Origin: Clostridia bacterium
GTDB lineage: Bacteria; Bacillota; Clostridia; Oscillospirales; Acutalibacteraceae
Length of the DNA stretch: 36,420 nucleotides
Direction: 5' to 3'
Assembly: GCA_017537245.1 (NCBI GenBank)
Contig: JAFYLD010000019.1
Location: forward strand, 1-36,420
The notes under the pieces were generated by a model. That model was not told the origin of the DNA. It did not search any database and saw only the letters and a list, made by a program, of their open reading frames with translations. The position numbers and the translations under genes were made by a program. This document shows positions 25,071 through 34,555 of this stretch, in pieces; positions within the stretch are counted from its first letter, which is position 1, and each line of letters starts with the position of its first letter.

Positions 25071-27812
25071 CTACGGTTTTCGAATGAGAAAACCGATTAT
25101 TGATAAAACAGTTGTGCCTAAAGCGTATAGCGAAATTAGTTCTGCATCCGGCATGGATTTAGCGCCGGAGAAAGCCGCGTACACAAAGTAAAGCGCGCCA
25201 AATATTGCAAATATAGAATAAAGCACAGTAAGAATTCGATTGCACTTATTTATGTTGGTAGCGCAGTTTACTATTTTTATAAAATTAAGACCGGTTCCGC
25301 GGAAAATAGCGGGGGATGAGCAACTTTGTGTGTCGGGTACTGCGTTTTTGTACATGTGCAGACCTGCGTTTGACATAACTTTAACCGAGTCTTCATATAG
25401 GTCAAAGTAGTCGCACAACATTGCTTCATTTACGTTTGGATCGCAGTTTTCGACAAGTAACAAAACACCGAGGTCGGTAATTTTGTGTAGTTCTTTTGCA
25501 ACTGCGGCATCAACGTCGTATTGTATGATTATAAGCGCGCAGGCGGTGTTTGACGTAGCAACGTAAACGGGGAAGTAGCCTTGACGTAAAATCTTTTTGT
25601 CAACCTCAAGACTAGGTATTTCGATACCGTGCGCTTGCATTAGTGAACGGTTGCCTATAAACATAGGCTCGTTATCTACCCAACCCGATATACCAAGATT
25701 TTTTTCATATTTAACGGTGTCAGAGTCTGGGATAGAGTAAGAGGTATTTGTGCCGGCGATTTCTTCAAAAATTGGATTTAGCGGACTGCCAACCGCTTTT
25801 GTAAGAGAAGCGGCGCGTAGCAAAATCGCATCGATATTATTGTTTGACAAAACTTTCATATCGTGTAGGGTTATTGTGCCTTTTGGGAAAATATCGTTTA
25901 CGTTTATGACTGCGGCGTTTGCGTTTTCGATTTTTTCGGCGGCGTAAATACCTGCTATCATAGCGCCCTTGCCGTTTAACTTTTTAGCGGCGGAAGATAA
26001 CGGTAGGTTGTCGATAAGAAATGCTGTAGGAATAGCTGCTATACTTACAACACTTGTTGCGGCAACCATAGCGTTATATATATCATTTTCTAAAAAGAAG
26101 GTAATCATACCGCACGTTAATGCTAAAGCGAGCGTTACGTAAAAAACGATAGAAACCTTACCCGCCATAGTAGCGTGATAATCATAGTGTTTCATAAAAT
26201 TCTCGACAAAACGAGTCTTTTTGTGCGCCGCTACCAAAATATCGCCCTCGATAGCGTGCTTTGCCATAGCAAAGGTGGTGGCAGGGTCGTTTATAAGTGT
26301 TACGGCATTTTTGGGATTATCGTTTACTATTTTTTTAAGACTAGCGTGCTTTGCCGACGTTGCTCTAAACTTGAATAGCGCGCGTACAAAAAGCATGATA
26401 GCGCATAAAAACATGAGTAAAAACGAGTCGTGGCTTGTAAATGCAGATACAAGACCGAGTGATAACGCGAGTAGTGAGTATAAAGCGGCTATAATATCAA
26501 AACTAGCGCGTTTGGTTGTTAGATTTTTAAAATCTACAAACATATTAGCGTTTGATAAAACCGATATAAACAAAAATGCGGTACAGGTTATCATTGCGCT
26601 TTGAGAATTGTATAATCTTAAGTTGCGCATTGAAGGTATAAAGAATGCAGAGAGAGCAATTATTACAAGAAAAGAGAAAATGGCGCCTAAAAAACAAGAG
26701 CGCTTTTTCTTTGCGAGTGATAAAAGTATTTTTTTGCCGCTTTGGTTATCGATATATTCGTTTTGTGGTTCAAAGTCGTCAAAATCAGTATGCTCTAGTT
26801 GAGGAGCAGAGTGGCTTGAAATATCCTCGGGTACGTTATCGCCAAGGTCAATGTGTTTGGTTACGCTGCTTATCGTTATATGGTCGGTATTGCCTTTGTG
26901 GTCTTTTACTGGTGTAAAACGAATTGTAGCGGTGTTTGAAATAGGTGGCTCGTTAGAAATACCAACCTCTTTTGTGTCGATATCCGAGATATCGGGCACG
27001 CTGATATCGGGCATTTCTTTTGGCTTTTCTTGTTGAAATAGGTTCTCGTAAAGCTTGCGATTTTCGCGAGCTTCGGCGTCGTTTACCATCTGTTCAAACG
27101 CAGGGGTAGGTGTGACGTTTGTCATATTTTTAGGCGGTATAAACTCTGCCTTTTTTTCTTCTACCACAGGTGGCGCAGGAGTTTGGTTTTTGCCTAAATC
27201 TTCTACAACAAAATCAAGACCGTATTTTTTTGAAAGGTTTTTCATAGCGTTTTCGCTATTGTTTTTTAGTATTTCGGCAACGCTTTCAAGTTCGTAAAGA
27301 GGTTTTTGCGTTTCGGTAACGTTATGTCCTTGTTCATCGATGGTGTATCGTTTAACCTTTTCGACAAGCGATTTTTTTGGAATAACGATAGCAGGAGCAA
27401 CCTTTGTGGGTTGTTCTTCTGGATTTTTTGCGATAACGTTGTCGGTTTTGACTTCGTTCTTGATTTCAGGCTTTACTTCGGCTTTTGTTTCAACCGTTTC
27501 TTCTATTTTTTCTTTTGTATCAGTTTCAGGTTTAAGATAGACCTTCGTTGTTTCTGCCTTTACTTTATCGTTTGCTTTATTGGTATCGTTTTTAGAAGTT
27601 TCGGGTGCGCTCATGCGCTTTTTTAGCGCATCAAGAGCGTTGTTGTTTTGGTATTGTTGGTTCTCGTCATTAAATACCCAAAGACCTGAAACCTCATCGG
27701 CTGTAAAGGCGTGAGGCGCTAGATTTTTGTCGCCCGTTATTTTAATGGGTTCATCATCGGTATTGATGATAAAACCATTGTTTTCTTCTTTTCTTTTAGA
27801 GAAAAATCCCAT
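25071..27812 (-). CDS. P1B-type ATPase-like membrane protein lacking the catalytic Asp (pseudo-ATPase)
   Basis: This 913-residue protein has a polar, probably disordered N-terminal region (1-370), then a layout like a heavy-metal P-type ATPase. Four membrane helices (about 374-480) are followed by an actuator-like region (about 490-560), two helices with IPT at 594-596 where metal pumps have CPx, a large cytosolic part (615-850), and two last helices (855-910). The cytosolic part keeps N-domain features: GISGWVD (707-713), FIGNRSLM, and SPL (676) in place of HPL. The phosphorylation loop DKTGT is absent; the aligned stretch reads NDIFPKGTITL (Asp640 to about 649). The TGD and GDGIND hinge motifs are also missing, with DPN (791-793) nearby. 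Pumping by the usual cycle is therefore unlikely. It lies between rlmB and metG in one operon. The P-type relation is my reading; role unknown. Confidence 0.7.
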   Translation of the reverse strand: MGFFSKRKEENNGFIINTDDEPIKITGDKNLAPHAFTADEVSGLWVFNDENQQYQNNNALDALKKRMSAPETSKNDTNKANDKVKAETTKVYLKPETDTKEKIEETVETKAEVKPEIKNEVKTDNVIAKNPEEQPTKVAPAIVIPKKSLVEKVKRYTIDEQGHNVTETQKPLYELESVAEILKNNSENAMKNLSKKYGLDFVVEDLGKNQTPAPPVVEEKKAEFIPPKNMTNVTPTPAFEQMVNDAEARENRKLYENLFQQEKPKEMPDISVPDISDIDTKEVGISNEPPISNTATIRFTPVKDHKGNTDHITISSVTKHIDLGDNVPEDISSHSAPQLEHTDFDDFEPQNEYIDNQSGKKILLSLAKKKRSCFLGAIFSFLVIIALSAFFIPSMRNLRLYNSQSAMITCTAFLFISVLSNANMFVDFKNLTTKRASFDIIAALYSLLALSLGLVSAFTSHDSFLLMFLCAIMLFVRALFKFRATSAKHASLKKIVNDNPKNAVTLINDPATTFAMAKHAIEGDILVAAHKKTRFVENFMKHYDYHATMAGKVSIVFYVTLALALTCGMITFFLENDIYNAMVAATSVVSIAAIPTAFLIDNLPLSSAAKKLNGKGAMIAGIYAAEKIENANAAVINVNDIFPKGTITLHDMKVLSNNNIDAILLRAASLTKAVGSPLNPIFEEIAGTNTSYSIPDSDTVKYEKNLGISGWVDNEPMFIGNRSLMQAHGIEIPSLEVDKKILRQGYFPVYVATSNTACALIIIQYDVDAAVAKELHKITDLGVLLLVENCDPNVNEAMLCDYFDLYEDSVKVMSNAGLHMYKNAVPDTQSCSSPAIFRGTGLNFIKIVNCATNINKCNRILTVLYSIFAIFGALYFVYAAFSGAKSMPDAELISLYALGTTVLSIIGFLIRKP

Positions 27813-27834
27813 TTATTTTCCCACCAATTTTAAA

Positions 27835-28614
27835 TTAGTTTTTTCTTTTTCTTACAACTTCGTACATAAGTACGCCTGCGGCAACCGAAGCGTTGAGTGA
27901 GTTGATTTTGCCGCACATAGGAAGAGATATAATGCCGTCGCATTTTTTAGCAACCAAAGTACCGATGCCCTTGCCCTCGTTACCAATAACGATAGCGCAG
28001 GGGATATCGTAGTCGGTTTGTGTATAAGGAGCGCCGTCCATATCTGCGCCAAACACCCAAATGCCTTTTTCTTTAAGCTCGTCAATGGTGTTTGAAATGT
28101 TGGTAACGCGAGCAACCTTCATATAAGCGAGCGCGCCGGCTGAAGTTTTTTCAACAGTAGCGTTAAGCGATGCCGAGCGACGCTTTGGAATAATGATACC
28201 ATGCACACCACAAGCCTCGGCTGTACGAATAATTGCGCCTAGGTTATGTGGGTCTTCGATTTCGTCACAAATTACGATGAATGGTTTTTCATTTCGTTCT
28301 TCGGCGGTTTTTAGTATTTCCTCAACGGTAGAATACTCTTGACTTGCGATCATAACCGCAACGCCCTGGTGGTTAGCGCCACCGCAGTAGTAATCTAGTT
28401 TTTGAGGACTGATTTCTTTAATTAGTATTCCGCGAGCGGCACACTTTGCGCGAATAGCGGTAACCGAGCCGCCTGTTACGCCGTGTGCAATAAGAAGTCG
28501 GTCGATTTCGCGACCCGAACGCAAAGCCTCCATAACAGGATTACGGCCGTATATAATATTGCCTTGTTTTGAATCAAGGTTTTCTCTGTTGTTTTCTTTA
28601 GTATTAAAATCCAT
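27835..28614 (-). CDS. rlmB: 23S rRNA 2'-O-methyltransferase, RlmB/SpoU family
   Basis: The 259-residue protein has an N-terminal substrate-binding domain (YGRNPVMEALRSG, about 22-95) and a SpoU domain with a knotted SAM site. SpoU motifs seen: DEIEDPHNLGAIIRTAEACG, VIGNEGKGI and SLPMCGKINSLNASVAAGV. In Escherichia coli RlmB methylates G2251 of 23S rRNA; other SpoU relatives act on tRNA, so the target is likely rather than certain. The start is the ATG at 28614, 5 bases after GGGTGA; longer in-frame starts run through AT-rich leader sequence with the extended -10 element. It is first in the operon with the pseudo-ATPase, metG and tatD. Confidence 0.92.
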   Translation of the reverse strand: MDFNTKENNRENLDSKQGNIIYGRNPVMEALRSGREIDRLLIAHGVTGGSVTAIRAKCAARGILIKEISPQKLDYYCGGANHQGVAVMIASQEYSTVEEILKTAEERNEKPFIVICDEIEDPHNLGAIIRTAEACGVHGIIIPKRRSASLNATVEKTSAGALAYMKVARVTNISNTIDELKEKGIWVFGADMDGAPYTQTDYDIPCAIVIGNEGKGIGTLVAKKCDGIISLPMCGKINSLNASVAAGVLMYEVVRKRKN

Positions 28615-28642
28615 AAAATCACCCATAAATTTATATATATAA

Positions 28643-29944
<1,302 letters not shown>

Positions 29945-29954
29945 TAACTGTTTG

Positions 29955-29983
29955 TTGACTTTTTTAAAAATTTACTGTAAAAT
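29955..29983 (+). promoter_or_regulatory. Promoter ahead of the GtrA-like gene
   Basis: -35 TTGACT (29955-29960) and -10 TAAAAT (29978-29983) have exact 17-bp spacing. It begins ten bases after the enolase stop and lies just before a terminator-like hairpin. Confidence 0.75.
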
Positions 29984-29996
29984 GGATAAGCAGTAG

Positions 29997-30031
29997 GGGC
30001 TGCAACCAATTTCGGTTTGCGGCCCATTTTT
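29997..30031 (+). terminator. Terminator or attenuator between eno and the GtrA-like gene
   Basis: GGGCTGCAACC (29997-30007) pairs with GGTTTGCGGCCC (30014-30025) with one bulged T and one G-T pair, followed by ATTTTTG. It can end eno transcripts. Because the promoter lies upstream, it would also act on the leader of the GtrA-like mRNA about 10 bases after initiation. Confidence 0.65.
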
Positions 30032-30055
30032 GTTGTGATGGAGTGATGTTTTGTT

Positions 30056-30481
30056 ATGTCTGATAACAGACTGATTAATGCGTGTAAAAAACATCGTGAA
30101 ATAATTGCTTATATTATATGTGGCGCGGCTACAACGCTTGTAAGTCTTGTAACTTATTACTTGTTTGCAAAGTTTATTTTTGACGTAAATAATGCTTTTG
30201 AGTTACAAATTACAAACGTGCTTTCGTGGATAATTAGCGTTGCGTTTGCCTTTGTTACAAATAGAATTTTTGTGTTCAAAAGTAAGGCGTCGCCACTAAA
30301 AGAATGCGTTAAGTTTTATATTGCAAGAATTGGCACTTTGCTTATAGATATGCTTTTGATGTATCTGTTTGTAACTATCTGTAAGTTTGACGATATGATT
30401 GTTAAGACTATCGTTCAAGTAGTTGTTATAGTGCTAAATTACGTTTTTGGTAAATTATTGGTATTTAAGGGGGAAAACTAA
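30056..30481 (+). CDS. GtrA-family membrane protein
   Basis: The 141-residue protein has four membrane helices: about 17-37 (AYIICGAATTLVSLVTYYLF), 48-69, 86-105 and 113-134. The NRIFVFKSK motif after helix 2 and KLLVFKGEN at the end are typical of GtrA proteins. The family moves or assists lipid-linked sugars across the membrane for wall or O-antigen glycosylation; the exact substrate here is unknown. The start is the ATG at 30056 with GGAG further upstream than usual (about 12 bases). The stop is directly followed by the ATG of the FAD oxidoreductase. Confidence 0.88.
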   Translation: MSDNRLINACKKHREIIAYIICGAATTLVSLVTYYLFAKFIFDVNNAFELQITNVLSWIISVAFAFVTNRIFVFKSKASPLKECVKFYIARIGTLLIDMLLMYLFVTICKFDDMIVKTIVQVVVIVLNYVFGKLLVFKGEN

Positions 30482-31855
30482 ATGAAAAAGTTTGATACAG
30501 TTATAATCGGCGGCGGTATAGGCGGTCTTATGGCGGCTTATCGTTTGCGTCAAAAATCTCCTGATATGACAATAATCGTTACCGAGCGTGGTAATGAGCT
30601 TAACCGCCGAGTTTGTCCCGCAAGCAAAAACAACACCTGTGTTCACTGTAAAGTTTGTAGTATTACAAGCGGTTTTGCGGGGGCCGGCGCATTTAGTGAC
30701 GGTAAGTTTAATCTAGGTACGGCTTACGGCGGTACTTTGGGCGAAGAACTTGGCGACGACGTAGCAAACCTATACATAAACGAGGTTGACAAAATACTTG
30801 TTGAATACTGTACTTCGGGTGTGCCAAAGGTGTATGAGTCTAACGATGAATTGCGCCTTAAATGTATTCAAAACAACCTTCGTTTGCTTGATATGAACGT
30901 TAAGCATTTGGGTACCGATAATAACTACGTTACAATGCAAAATCTTATAAATGCAATTCGCGAGTCGGGTACCGAGCTTTGTAGTTTTTACGACTGCGAA
31001 AAGATAGAAAAATCGGGCGACGGTTACGTGGCTTATTACACAAATGGCGAAGCGATAGAGTGCAAAAACGTTATAATCGCAACCGGTCGCTCGGGCGCTA
31101 ATTTTGTGTCGAGTTTTTGTCGCGCAAACGACGTTAAAATGCGTTCAAATCATATTGATATTGGTGTGCGCGTAGAGATGAAAGATATTATTTGGCGCGA
31201 GTTTTCATCAAAAATTTACGAACCTAAAATTCTTTATAAAACCAAGACTTTTGAAGACAGATGCCGTATGTTTTGCTTTAATCAAGGTGGTCTTGTGTCG
31301 GCAGAAAATAATCACGGTATAATTACCGCGAACGGTCATTCTTATGCTCAACCCGAGAAAAAGACTGACAACTGCAACTTTGCAATTCTTTCAAGCATTC
31401 GTTTTACCGAGCCGTTTAATCAGCCTACCGAGTATGCCGAAAATATTTCTCGACTTGCTAATATGATAGGCAAAAACAACGTGCTTGTGCAACGTTTTGG
31501 CGACCTTATTAGAGGACGTCGCACCAACGAGCATCGTCTTTCACAAAACACGGTTATTCCTACTTTAAAGGCTACCGCGGGCGATATTTCGCTAGTGTTA
31601 CCACACCGCATACTTACCAATATTATCGAAACAATTTATGCGCTAGATAAGGTAGCTCCCGGTACTGCAAATGACGACACCTTGCTTTACGGCTGCGAGA
31701 GTAAGTATTATTCAATTCGTCCTGAATTTATGAACAAAAACTTTGAACTTATTGATAACGTTTATATCATAGGTGACGGCAGTGGTATTTGCCGTGGTCT
31801 GTCGCAATCGGGCGCCATGGGTATATACGTAGCTGACTGTATAGCACAAAAATAG
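30482..31855 (+). CDS. FAD-dependent oxidoreductase, COG2509-like
   Basis: The 457-residue flavoprotein opens with the dinucleotide-binding motif IIGGGIGGLMAAYRL (8-22). A cysteine group follows (VCPASKNNTCVHCKVC, about 44-60), then GFAGAGAFSDGKFNLG. A second nucleotide motif is NVIIATGRSGA, and the C-terminal FAD motif is YIIGDGSGICRGLSQSGAMG. This order fits the uncharacterised FAD-dependent dehydrogenases of COG2509. The substrate is unknown; the cysteines near the flavin could be redox-active or bind metal. It starts immediately after the GtrA stop, so the two form an operon ending in a clear terminator. Confidence 0.85.
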   Translation: MKKFDTVIIGGGIGGLMAAYRLRQKSPDMTIIVTERGNELNRRVCPASKNNTCVHCKVCSITSGFAGAGAFSDGKFNLGTAYGGTLGEELGDDVANLYINEVDKILVEYCTSGVPKVYESNDELRLKCIQNNLRLLDMNVKHLGTDNNYVTMQNLINAIRESGTELCSFYDCEKIEKSGDGYVAYYTNGEAIECKNVIIATGRSGANFVSSFCRANDVKMRSNHIDIGVRVEMKDIIWREFSSKIYEPKILYKTKTFEDRCRMFCFNQGGLVSAENNHGIITANGHSYAQPEKKTDNCNFAILSSIRFTEPFNQPTEYAENISRLANMIGKNNVLVQRFGDLIRGRRTNEHRLSQNTVIPTLKATAGDISLVLPHRILTNIIETIYALDKVAPGTANDDTLLYGCESKYYSIRPEFMNKNFELIDNVYIIGDGSGICRGLSQSGAMGIYVADCIAQK

Positions 31856-31861
31856 AATGAT

Positions 31862-31893
31862 AAAAACTGGTTGCTTTTGCAATCAGTTTTTTC
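31862..31893 (+). terminator. Terminator after the FAD oxidoreductase
   Basis: AAAAACTGGTTGC (31862-31874) pairs with GCAATCAGTTTTT (31879-31891) with one G-T pair, loop TTTT, then a T-rich tail. It lies 6 bases after the stop. Confidence 0.85.
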
Positions 31894-31895
31894 TT

Positions 31896-31924
31896 TTGAC
31901 TTTATAAATAAAGTATGTTATATT
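31896..31924 (+). promoter_or_regulatory. Promoter of the glycosyltransferase gene
   Basis: -35 TTGACT (31896-31901) and -10 TATATT (31919-31924) are 17 bp apart. The -35 starts in the tail of the preceding terminator. Confidence 0.8.
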
Positions 31925-31961
31925 ATATAAGTAAAATTGTGTTTTATTAGGGGGATGCATA

Positions 31962-34400
31962 ATGGCATTTGATAAAAACAATAGCATTAATGAAATTATC
32001 ATCTTGTTTGATAAGGGAAATGGTTTTGATGGTGAAAGTGTTTTAACACACACTATCGGTAAGATATCAGAAAACATAGTTATACCACTTGAACTTGAAA
32101 GCGATGCTAAAGCGGTTAGACTTGAATTTTCGGGTATGAATTGTTGTGTGTTAAAGAATTTTTATATCACTGCAAACAATGAAATGATCGAATATAAGGG
32201 CAATTTTATTAACAATGCGAGCGAAAGCGACTTGTTATTTTTTAATTGTGAGCCGTTCGTAGAATTTAATGCTAGTCCAGAGCAAAATATCCTTAAAATC
32301 TCATTTAAATACGTATCGGTTATTTTGGGCGATGAAAGTGATGCAACTGTTAAAACTGCTAATAGCATGTTGTACTCCAATAATTCTCTTGAAGGAAAAA
32401 GTAACGAAGAACTAATAGAAATTATCAATTCCCAAAACAAAACCTTAATACAAAAAAACACAGTTCTAAAAAATAAGGATGCTCTTATCGCAGACCTTAA
32501 TAAGAAGAATATTAACCTCAACAAAATATACGCAGAGGTAATACACAGTTTTTATTGGCGATTAACCTATCTTCCACGCAAAACTACATCCTTTATTAAG
32601 CGCGTTATGAAAAAAATACCATTTTTGATGACAACTTTGGTATTTACAAAGGGATTCTTGCGCGGAGGTTTTTACGAGGGTAAAAAGCGTGTGTTAAATT
32701 ATAAGATAGCGACAGGCAAAATAAAGATAAATCCGCTTAAAATTCCAAAAGAGCAACGCAAAACAGAGGAAAGACATAGTTTTAGAAAAAGTCCTAAGTT
32801 TAGTATTCTAGTACCGCTTTACAATACGGCTGATATTTTCTTAAAAGAAATGATCGAGTCCGTACAGGGACAAACCTACAAAAATTGGGAACTTTGCCTT
32901 GCTGACGGTAGTGACGACGCTCACAGTGAGGTTGGTAAGTATTGCGTTTCGCTTGCCGAAAAAGATGAAAGAATCAAGTACGTTAAACTTGATGAAAACA
33001 AGGGTATTTCCGAGAATACAAACGAATGTCTAAAAATGGCAACAGGTGATTATATAGCGTTGTTTGATCACGACGATATATTACATCCTTCTGCATTGTT
33101 TGAATATGTAAAGGTTATAAACGATAAAAAAGCTGATTTTATATACTGTGACGAAGCAACATTTGTACGTGAAGAAAAAGACCCGTACAAGATTGTGTTT
33201 AAGCATCATAAACCAGAGTTTTCACCAGATACTTTGCGCAGCTATAACTACATTTGTCACTTTACTTGCTTTGCAAGAAATCTTTATGAAATGGTAGGCG
33301 GCTTTAACAAAGACTGTGACGGTAGCCAAGATTATGATTTAATCTTGCGACTTACCGAAAAGGCAAAGAGCATTGTCAGAATACCAAAACTTCTTTATTT
33401 TTGGCGTTCACACGCATTGTCTGTGGCTTCTGACGTTTCGGCAAAACCATACGTTGTTGACGCTGCAAAAAAAGCACTGTCTGCGCATCTTGACCGCGTA
33501 GGTTTAAAGGGCGAGGTAAAGGATGCGTATGCGCCTACAACCTATAGAATAAAGTATGAAATAAACAATAATCCAAAGGTTTCTATCATTATTCCAAACA
33601 AGGATCATATAGACGACCTTGAAAATTGTATAAATTCTATTTTGGCATTATCTACCTACAAAAATTATGAAATAATTGTTGTAGAAAATAATAGTACTGA
33701 AGATCAAACCTTTAGCTACTATGAACGCATTCAAAAAGAAAGTAGTAACGTAAAGGTTGTAACGTGGGATCAAAAGGGCTTTAACTATTCGGCAATTAAT
33801 AATTTTGGCGCTAAATTTGCAACCGGTGAGTACGTATTGTTGCTTAATAACGATATTGAGATTATTACACCCGAGTGGATAGAAGAAATGCTTATGTTTG
33901 CGCAACGTAATGACGTTGGCGCGGTAGGTGCAAAGCTTTATTTCCCAGACGATACTATTCAACATGCCGGTGTTATCTTGGGTATTGGTGGCGTTGCGGG
34001 ACATGCTCATAAAAACTATGACAGAAACGATTACGGATACGTATCACGTGCAGTAATTTCCCAAAACCTTACCGCTTGTACTGCCGCGTGCTTGCTTATT
34101 AGAAAAGACGTATTTGATAAAGTTAACGGTTTGGACGAGGGCTTTGCCGTTGCGTTTAACGACGTTGATTTGTGTATGAAGATAAGAAAAGCGGGCTATC
34201 TAATTGTGTTTACACCATTTGCTGAATTCTATCATTACGAGTCAAAGAGCCGTGGTATAGAAGATTCGCCCGAAAAGGTGGCAAGATTTAACGGAGAAAT
34301 TAACCGTTTCTTGAAAAAGTGGGGTAATGAACTAGAGGCGGGCGACCCTTATTATAACCCGAATTTAACGCTTGATCGCGAAGATTTTTCGCTTAAATAA
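31962..34400 (+). CDS. Large protein with two family 2 glycosyltransferase domains
   Basis: The 812-residue protein has an N-terminal beta-rich region (about 1-125) of unknown type, a short coiled coil (about 150-190), and two GT-A fold domains. The first starts at Pro278 (KFSILVPLYNT) with LFDHDD as its metal motif. The second starts at Pro538 (KVSIIIPNKD) with LLNNDIEI, then GAVGAKLYFPDDTIQHAGV and FNDVDLCMKIRKAG. The second is like rhamnosyl- and other glycosyltransferases of surface polysaccharide synthesis. There is no signal peptide, so it acts at the inner face of the membrane. The start is the ATG at 31962 after AGGGGG. It is a single gene with its own promoter and terminator; sugars and acceptor cannot be named. 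Confidence 0.9.
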   Translation: MAFDKNNSINEIIILFDKGNGFDGESVLTHTIGKISENIVIPLELESDAKAVRLEFSGMNCCVLKNFYITANNEMIEYKGNFINNASESDLLFFNCEPFVEFNASPEQNILKISFKYVSVILGDESDATVKTANSMLYSNNSLEGKSNEELIEIINSQNKTLIQKNTVLKNKDALIADLNKKNINLNKIYAEVIHSFYWRLTYLPRKTTSFIKRVMKKIPFLMTTLVFTKGFLRGGFYEGKKRVLNYKIATGKIKINPLKIPKEQRKTEERHSFRKSPKFSILVPLYNTADIFLKEMIESVQGQTYKNWELCLADGSDDAHSEVGKYCVSLAEKDERIKYVKLDENKGISENTNECLKMATGDYIALFDHDDILHPSALFEYVKVINDKKADFIYCDEATFVREEKDPYKIVFKHHKPEFSPDTLRSYNYICHFTCFARNLYEMVGGFNKDCDGSQDYDLILRLTEKAKSIVRIPKLLYFWRSHALSVASDVSAKPYVVDAAKKALSAHLDRVGLKGEVKDAYAPTTYRIKYEINNNPKVSIIIPNKDHIDDLENCINSILALSTYKNYEIIVVENNSTEDQTFSYYERIQKESSNVKVVTWDQKGFNYSAINNFGAKFATGEYVLLLNNDIEIITPEWIEEMLMFAQRNDVGAVGAKLYFPDDTIQHAGVILGIGGVAGHAHKNYDRNDYGYVSRAVISQNLTACTAACLLIRKDVFDKVNGLDEGFAVAFNDVDLCMKIRKAGYLIVFTPFAEFYHYESKSRGIEDSPEKVARFNGEINRFLKKWGNELEAGDPYYNPNLTLDREDFSLK

Positions 34401-34414
34401 CAACGCAAAACATA

Positions 34415-34461
34415 AAAATGACGATTTTTGGAAACTTTGTTGAAAAATCGTCATTTTTTTA
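34415..34461 (+). terminator. Strong terminator after the glycosyltransferase gene
   Basis: A 16-bp perfect stem (34415-34430 with 34444-34459) surrounds a 13-base loop and is followed by a T-run. It directly abuts the nifJ promoter. Confidence 0.9.
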
Positions 34462-34462
34462 T

Positions 34463-34491
34463 TTACTTTTTAGATTAAAAGTGTTATTATA
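34463..34491 (+). promoter_or_regulatory. Promoter of nifJ
   Basis: -35 TTTACT (34463-34468) and -10 TATTAT (34486-34491) are 17 bp apart, with an extended TGT before the -10. A leader of about 58 bases follows, with no clear structured element. Confidence 0.7.
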
Positions 34492-34555
34492 TATTCGTAT
34501 GAGACTGTTTAAAATATTCAGCCTCTCGAATTAAAATTTTTGGAGGAATTTAAAC

